DNA from: Pseudomonas sp. GM48
GTDB taxonomy: Bacteria > Pseudomonadota > Gammaproteobacteria > Pseudomonadales > Pseudomonadaceae
DNA: 51,457 nt
Assembly (NCBI RefSeq): GCF_000282335.1
Contig: NZ_AKJM01000060.1
Location: 1 to 51,457 of the forward strand
Reading direction: 5' to 3'
Both the position numbers and the translations under genes were made by a program. Shown in pieces: positions 48,474-51,457 of this stretch (position 1 is the stretch's first letter; every line of letters begins with the position of its first letter). Below the pieces are notes generated by a model that searched no databases, was not told the DNA's origin, and worked only from the letters and a program-made list of their open reading frames with translations.

Positions 48474-48515
48474 GATTTCAAATACAGAACATCAAAGAAT
48501 TCCGAGGCCAAGCCG

Positions 48516-50054
48516 ATGCCCACTTCCACCTTGCCTACGCCCCCTCTCGCTGAGGTTTACGATATCGCCGTCATCGGTGGCGGGATCAATGGCGTGGGGA
48601 TCGCAGCAGATGCTGCCGGTCGCGGCCTATCGGTGTTCCTTTGTGAAAAGGATGACCTGGCCAGCCATACCTCGTCGGCCAGCAGCAAGCTGATTCACGG
48701 CGGCCTGCGCTACCTCGAACATTACGAATTCCGCCTGGTGCGTGAAGCCCTGGCCGAACGTGAAGTGCTGTTGGCCAAGGCACCTCACATCGTCAAGCAA
48801 ATGCGCTTCGTGCTGCCACACCGCCCGCACCTGCGCCCGGCGTGGATGATCCGCGCCGGGTTGTTCCTCTATGACAACCTTGGCAAGCGCGAGCAACTGA
48901 AAGGTTCGAAGAGCCTGAAGTTCGGCCCCGACAGCGCACTCAAAAGCGAGATCACCAAGGGTTTCGAATACTCCGATTGCTGGGTCGACGACGCGCGCCT
49001 GGTGGTATTGAACGCCATGGCCGCCCGGGAAAAGGGCGCCCACGTTCACACCCAGACCCGCTGCGTCAGCGCCCGTCGTAACAAAGGCCTGTGGCACCTG
49101 CATCTGGAACGTGCCGATGGCAGCCTGTTTTCGATCCGCGCCAAGGCATTGGTCAACGCGGCCGGGCCTTGGGTCGCCAAGTTCATTCGCGATGACCTGA
49201 AGATGGAATCGCCTTACGGCATCCGCCTGATCCAGGGCAGCCACCTGATCGTGCCGAAGCTGTACGAAGGCGAACACGCGCACATCCTGCAAAACGAAGA
49301 TCAGCGCATCGTGTTCACCATTCCGTACCTGAACCGCTTCACCCTGATCGGCACCACCGACCGCGAGTACACCGGCGATCCGGCTGCAGTTGCAATTACC
49401 GACGGCGAAACCGATTACCTATTGAACGTGGTCAATGCCCACTTCAAAAAGCAAATCAGCCGCGACGACATCCTGCACAGCTATTCCGGCGTGCGCCCGC
49501 TGTGCAACGACGAATCCGACAACCCGTCGGCCGTGACCCGCGATTACACCCTGGCGCTGTCGGGCTCTGGCGAAGAAGCTCCATTGCTGTCCGTATTCGG
49601 CGGCAAACTCACCACCTATCGCAAACTGGCCGAGTCGGCGCTGGCGCAACTGGCACCGTACTTCAAGCACATCAAGCCAAGCTGGACCGCCAGCGCCACG
49701 CTGCCGGGCGGTGAAGACATGACCACCCCGCAAGCCTTGACCTCGCGTATCCGCGACAGATTCGACTGGGTACCGAGCGAGATCGCTCGCCGCTGGGCCA
49801 CCACCTACGGCAGCCGTACCTGGCGCATGCTCGAAGGCGTACAGGACCTCAGCGATCTGGGCGAACACATCGGCGGCGGTCTCTACACCCGTGAAGTCGA
49901 CTATTTGTGCAGCGAAGAATGGGCCACCAGCGCCCACGACATCCTCTGGCGTCGTAGCAAGCTCGGTTTGTTCACGACGCTGGCCGAACAGGAAAAGCTC
50001 AAGGACTACCTGAACAAGGTCGAACAGAACCGCAGCAAGATCGAAGCGGCCTGA
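48516..50054 (+). CDS. glpD: aerobic glycerol-3-phosphate dehydrogenase
   Basis: 512 residues, FAD-dependent. Dinucleotide motif VIGGGINGVGIAADAAGRGL, SSASSKLIHGGLRYLEH, LIGTTDREY and VFGGKLTTYRKLAE. A membrane-associated enzyme that oxidises glycerol-3-phosphate to DHAP and feeds electrons to quinone. The start at 48516 follows GAGG; a longer frame from 48468 would begin inside the putative operator region. The terminator follows. Confidence 0.96.
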   Translation: MPTSTLPTPPLAEVYDIAVIGGGINGVGIAADAAGRGLSVFLCEKDDLASHTSSASSKLIHGGLRYLEHYEFRLVREALAEREVLLAKAPHIVKQMRFVLPHRPHLRPAWMIRAGLFLYDNLGKREQLKGSKSLKFGPDSALKSEITKGFEYSDCWVDDARLVVLNAMAAREKGAHVHTQTRCVSARRNKGLWHLHLERADGSLFSIRAKALVNAAGPWVAKFIRDDLKMESPYGIRLIQGSHLIVPKLYEGEHAHILQNEDQRIVFTIPYLNRFTLIGTTDREYTGDPAAVAITDGETDYLLNVVNAHFKKQISRDDILHSYSGVRPLCNDESDNPSAVTRDYTLALSGSGEEAPLLSVFGGKLTTYRKLAESALAQLAPYFKHIKPSWTASATLPGGEDMTTPQALTSRIRDRFDWVPSEIARRWATTYGSRTWRMLEGVQDLSDLGEHIGGGLYTREVDYLCSEEWATSAHDILWRRSKLGLFTTLAEQEKLKDYLNKVEQNRSKIEAA

Positions 50055-50072
50055 TCGATCACCGGCACAAAC

Positions 50073-50108
50073 AAAAGCCCCTGAATCTCACGATTCAGGG
50101 GCTTTTTC
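50073..50108. terminator. bidirectional terminator between glpD and OYE gene
   Basis: AAGCCCCTGAATC / GATTCAGGGGCTT arms with a TCAC loop and T-run, serving the convergent genes. Confidence 0.92.
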
Positions 50109-50121
50109 GTATCGATGGATT

Positions 50122-51228
50122 TCAGTCGCGCAAATCCGATTCGTGAATCGGCTGCTCACGGTGGGTCGCCCGTTGATACTGCGCCGGCCACACGGCCTTG
50201 TGCCCGCCCAGATCGTCATCTGCATGTAGCGCCCAATATGGATCGCGCAACAACTCACGGGCCAGGAAGATGATGTCGGCCTGGCAGGTACGCAAGATGT
50301 GCTCGGCCTGGGCCGGCTCGGTGATCATGCCAACCGTGCCGGTGGCCATGCCCGACTCCTTGCGCACACGCTCGGCGAAGCGGGTCTGATAACCCGGCCC
50401 TGTGGGAATCTCCGCATTCGCCGCCGTCCCGCCCGACGAGACGTCGATCAGGTCCACGCCCAGGTCTTTCAGGCGGCGCGCCAGTTCCACGGTTTCATCA
50501 GGGTTCCAGCCGTCTTCCACCCAGTCGGTGGCCGAGACCCGGACAAACACCGGTAACTCTTCAGGCCATACCGCACGCACCGCTTCGGTGACCTGCAGCA
50601 CCAGCCGAATACGATTTTCGAACGAACCGCCATATTGATCGCGACGCTGGTTACTCAACGGCGACAGGAACTGGTGCAGCAGGTAACCATGGGCCGCGTG
50701 CACTTCGACCACCTTGAAACCGGCAATCAGAGAGCGCTTTGCCGCGTCGACAAACGCCTGGATCACCTTGGCGATCTCGCCGTCATCCAGTTGTCTGGGT
50801 TGTGTGTGCTGTGGGTCGAACGCAATCGGTGAAGGTCCGACCGGCACCCAGCCGCCATCGTCGGGTTTGACGCTGCCGTGTTTGCCAAGCCATGGCCGGT
50901 AGGTACTGGCCTTGCGCCCCGCATGGGCCAGCTGAATGCCGGCAACGGCGCCCTGGGCGCTGATGAAGCGGGTGATGCGTTGCAGGGGTTCGATCTGCTC
51001 ATCATTCCACAGACCGAGGTCTTGAGCGGTGATACGCCCGTCGGCGGTGACCGCCGTGGCTTCGGTAAACACCAGCCCTGCCCCGCCGACAGCGCGGCTG
51101 CCGAGGTGGACCAGGTGCCAGTCATTGGCCAGGCCATCGGCGCAGGAATACTGGCACATCGGCGATACCGCGATGCGGTTGGGCAGGGTCAATTGGCGAA
51201 TGGTAAAGGGTTCAAGCAGCAGACTCAT
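50122..51228 (-). CDS. NADH:flavin oxidoreductase, Old Yellow Enzyme family (XenA/YqjM-like)
   Basis: 368 residues, FMN TIM barrel. Redox-tuning Cys25 in VSPMCQYS marks the YqjM/XenA subclass; the substrate-binding pair is in HAAHGYLLHQFLSP, and QLAHAGRKAS and DVSSGG are typical. It reduces activated C=C bonds of enals or nitro compounds with NAD(P)H; the natural substrate is unknown. GAGG precedes the ATG by 6 bases. It is convergent with glpD. Confidence 0.92.
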   Translation of the reverse strand: MSLLLEPFTIRQLTLPNRIAVSPMCQYSCADGLANDWHLVHLGSRAVGGAGLVFTEATAVTADGRITAQDLGLWNDEQIEPLQRITRFISAQGAVAGIQLAHAGRKASTYRPWLGKHGSVKPDDGGWVPVGPSPIAFDPQHTQPRQLDDGEIAKVIQAFVDAAKRSLIAGFKVVEVHAAHGYLLHQFLSPLSNQRRDQYGGSFENRIRLVLQVTEAVRAVWPEELPVFVRVSATDWVEDGWNPDETVELARRLKDLGVDLIDVSSGGTAANAEIPTGPGYQTRFAERVRKESGMATGTVGMITEPAQAEHILRTCQADIIFLARELLRDPYWALHADDDLGGHKAVWPAQYQRATHREQPIHESDLRD

Positions 51229-51440
51229 GGGGCACCTCTCGAATCAGTGGGCAGGCTCCAGGTTCTGTTTGAATAGTCGACGAGTGACAGGAAAAAGGTA
51301 CAACACCCGCCCCCGCGGGCAAAAAATTCGACAAGACGTCACAAGGCTAAAATCAAGCAGTGTTTAGAGCCTAGTCGACAACCGGGAATGAGGGAGGGTT
51401 CAAGAATTGAAACACCTCAATGGCAGGTTAATGAAGGACC

Positions 51441-51457
51441 TGTGGCGAGGGGGCTTG
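51441..51457. repeat. REP element, family C, cut by the window end
   Basis: TGTGGCGAGGGGGCTTG at the extreme end matches the left arm of the family C element at 48206; the rest lies outside the window. Confidence 0.65.

Larger units (their letters stand above)
48183..48515. other. glpR-glpD intergenic region
   Basis: 333 bases without a gene. It holds a family C REPIN (48206-48339), then an AT-richer stretch with two AATGTTCG motifs (48363 and 48467) and a palindrome that should contain the glpD promoter and operators. Confidence 0.6.

Overview
The window is a stretch of a Pseudomonas chromosome, most likely from the P. fluorescens group. The evidence is high coding GC, gene sets and gene order that match what I recall of P. 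aeruginosa PAO1 blocks PA4370-PA4389, PA3481-PA3496, PA3525-PA3538 and PA3581-PA3584, and dense families of paired inverted REP elements between genes. No rRNA, tRNA, CRISPR array, insertion sequence or prophage gene was seen. Almost everything is core chromosome. The one clearly atypical patch is an AT-rich stretch near 30.3-31.5 kb.

Layout. 1-5.1 kb: an iron-linked periplasmic/outer-membrane cluster (imelysin peptidase-like protein, di-haem lipoprotein, second imelysin lipoprotein, DUF1513 propeller). 5.3-9.5 kb: a MexVW-type RND pump without its own outer-membrane channel. 9.7-16.4 kb: the ColRS envelope-stress module. On the minus strand it runs colR-colS, then a methyltransferase, an InaA/WapQ-type kinase and a small exported protein; facing away are an LTA-synthase-like enzyme and a PAP2 phosphatase. 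A near-perfect ColR box lies in front of the LTA-synthase-like gene. 16.6-19.3 kb: groEL, groES, fxsA. 19.4-24.6 kb: a HugZ-type haem protein with a TTG start, a short-chain dehydrogenase, apbC/mrp and metG.

24.9-29.6 kb: an Rnf-like operon (A-B-D-G-E) ending with nth and a 59-residue protein. It is the most unusual locus here. There is no rnfC. RnfB has lost its membrane anchor and carries an Ala/Arg/Lys-rich tail that looks like the C-terminal repeats of RnfC. Three of the four cysteines expected to hold the intramembrane Fe-S cluster in RnfA/RnfE are replaced. It looks like a remodelled or decaying Rnf complex without an NADH entry module.

29.6-31.5 kb: a BvgA-like orphan response regulator beside poorly conserved AT-rich membrane-protein genes. 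31.6-38.3 kb: argG, motY, pyrC-rnt, a 2-Cys peroxiredoxin, the bfd-bfr iron-store pair with a Fur box, and a monothiol glutaredoxin. 38.4-44.6 kb: an orphan molybdopterin oxidoreductase, argF with an ABC ATPase, a PhzF-like protein and ybaK. 44.9-50.1 kb: the glycerol regulon glpF-glpK-glpR-glpD with candidate GlpR operators. 50.1-51.2 kb: an Old Yellow Enzyme.

Gene starts were chosen by ribosome-binding site, signal peptide and family start, and are often internal to the longest open frame. Identifications come from reading motifs and from memory of families; no database search was run.
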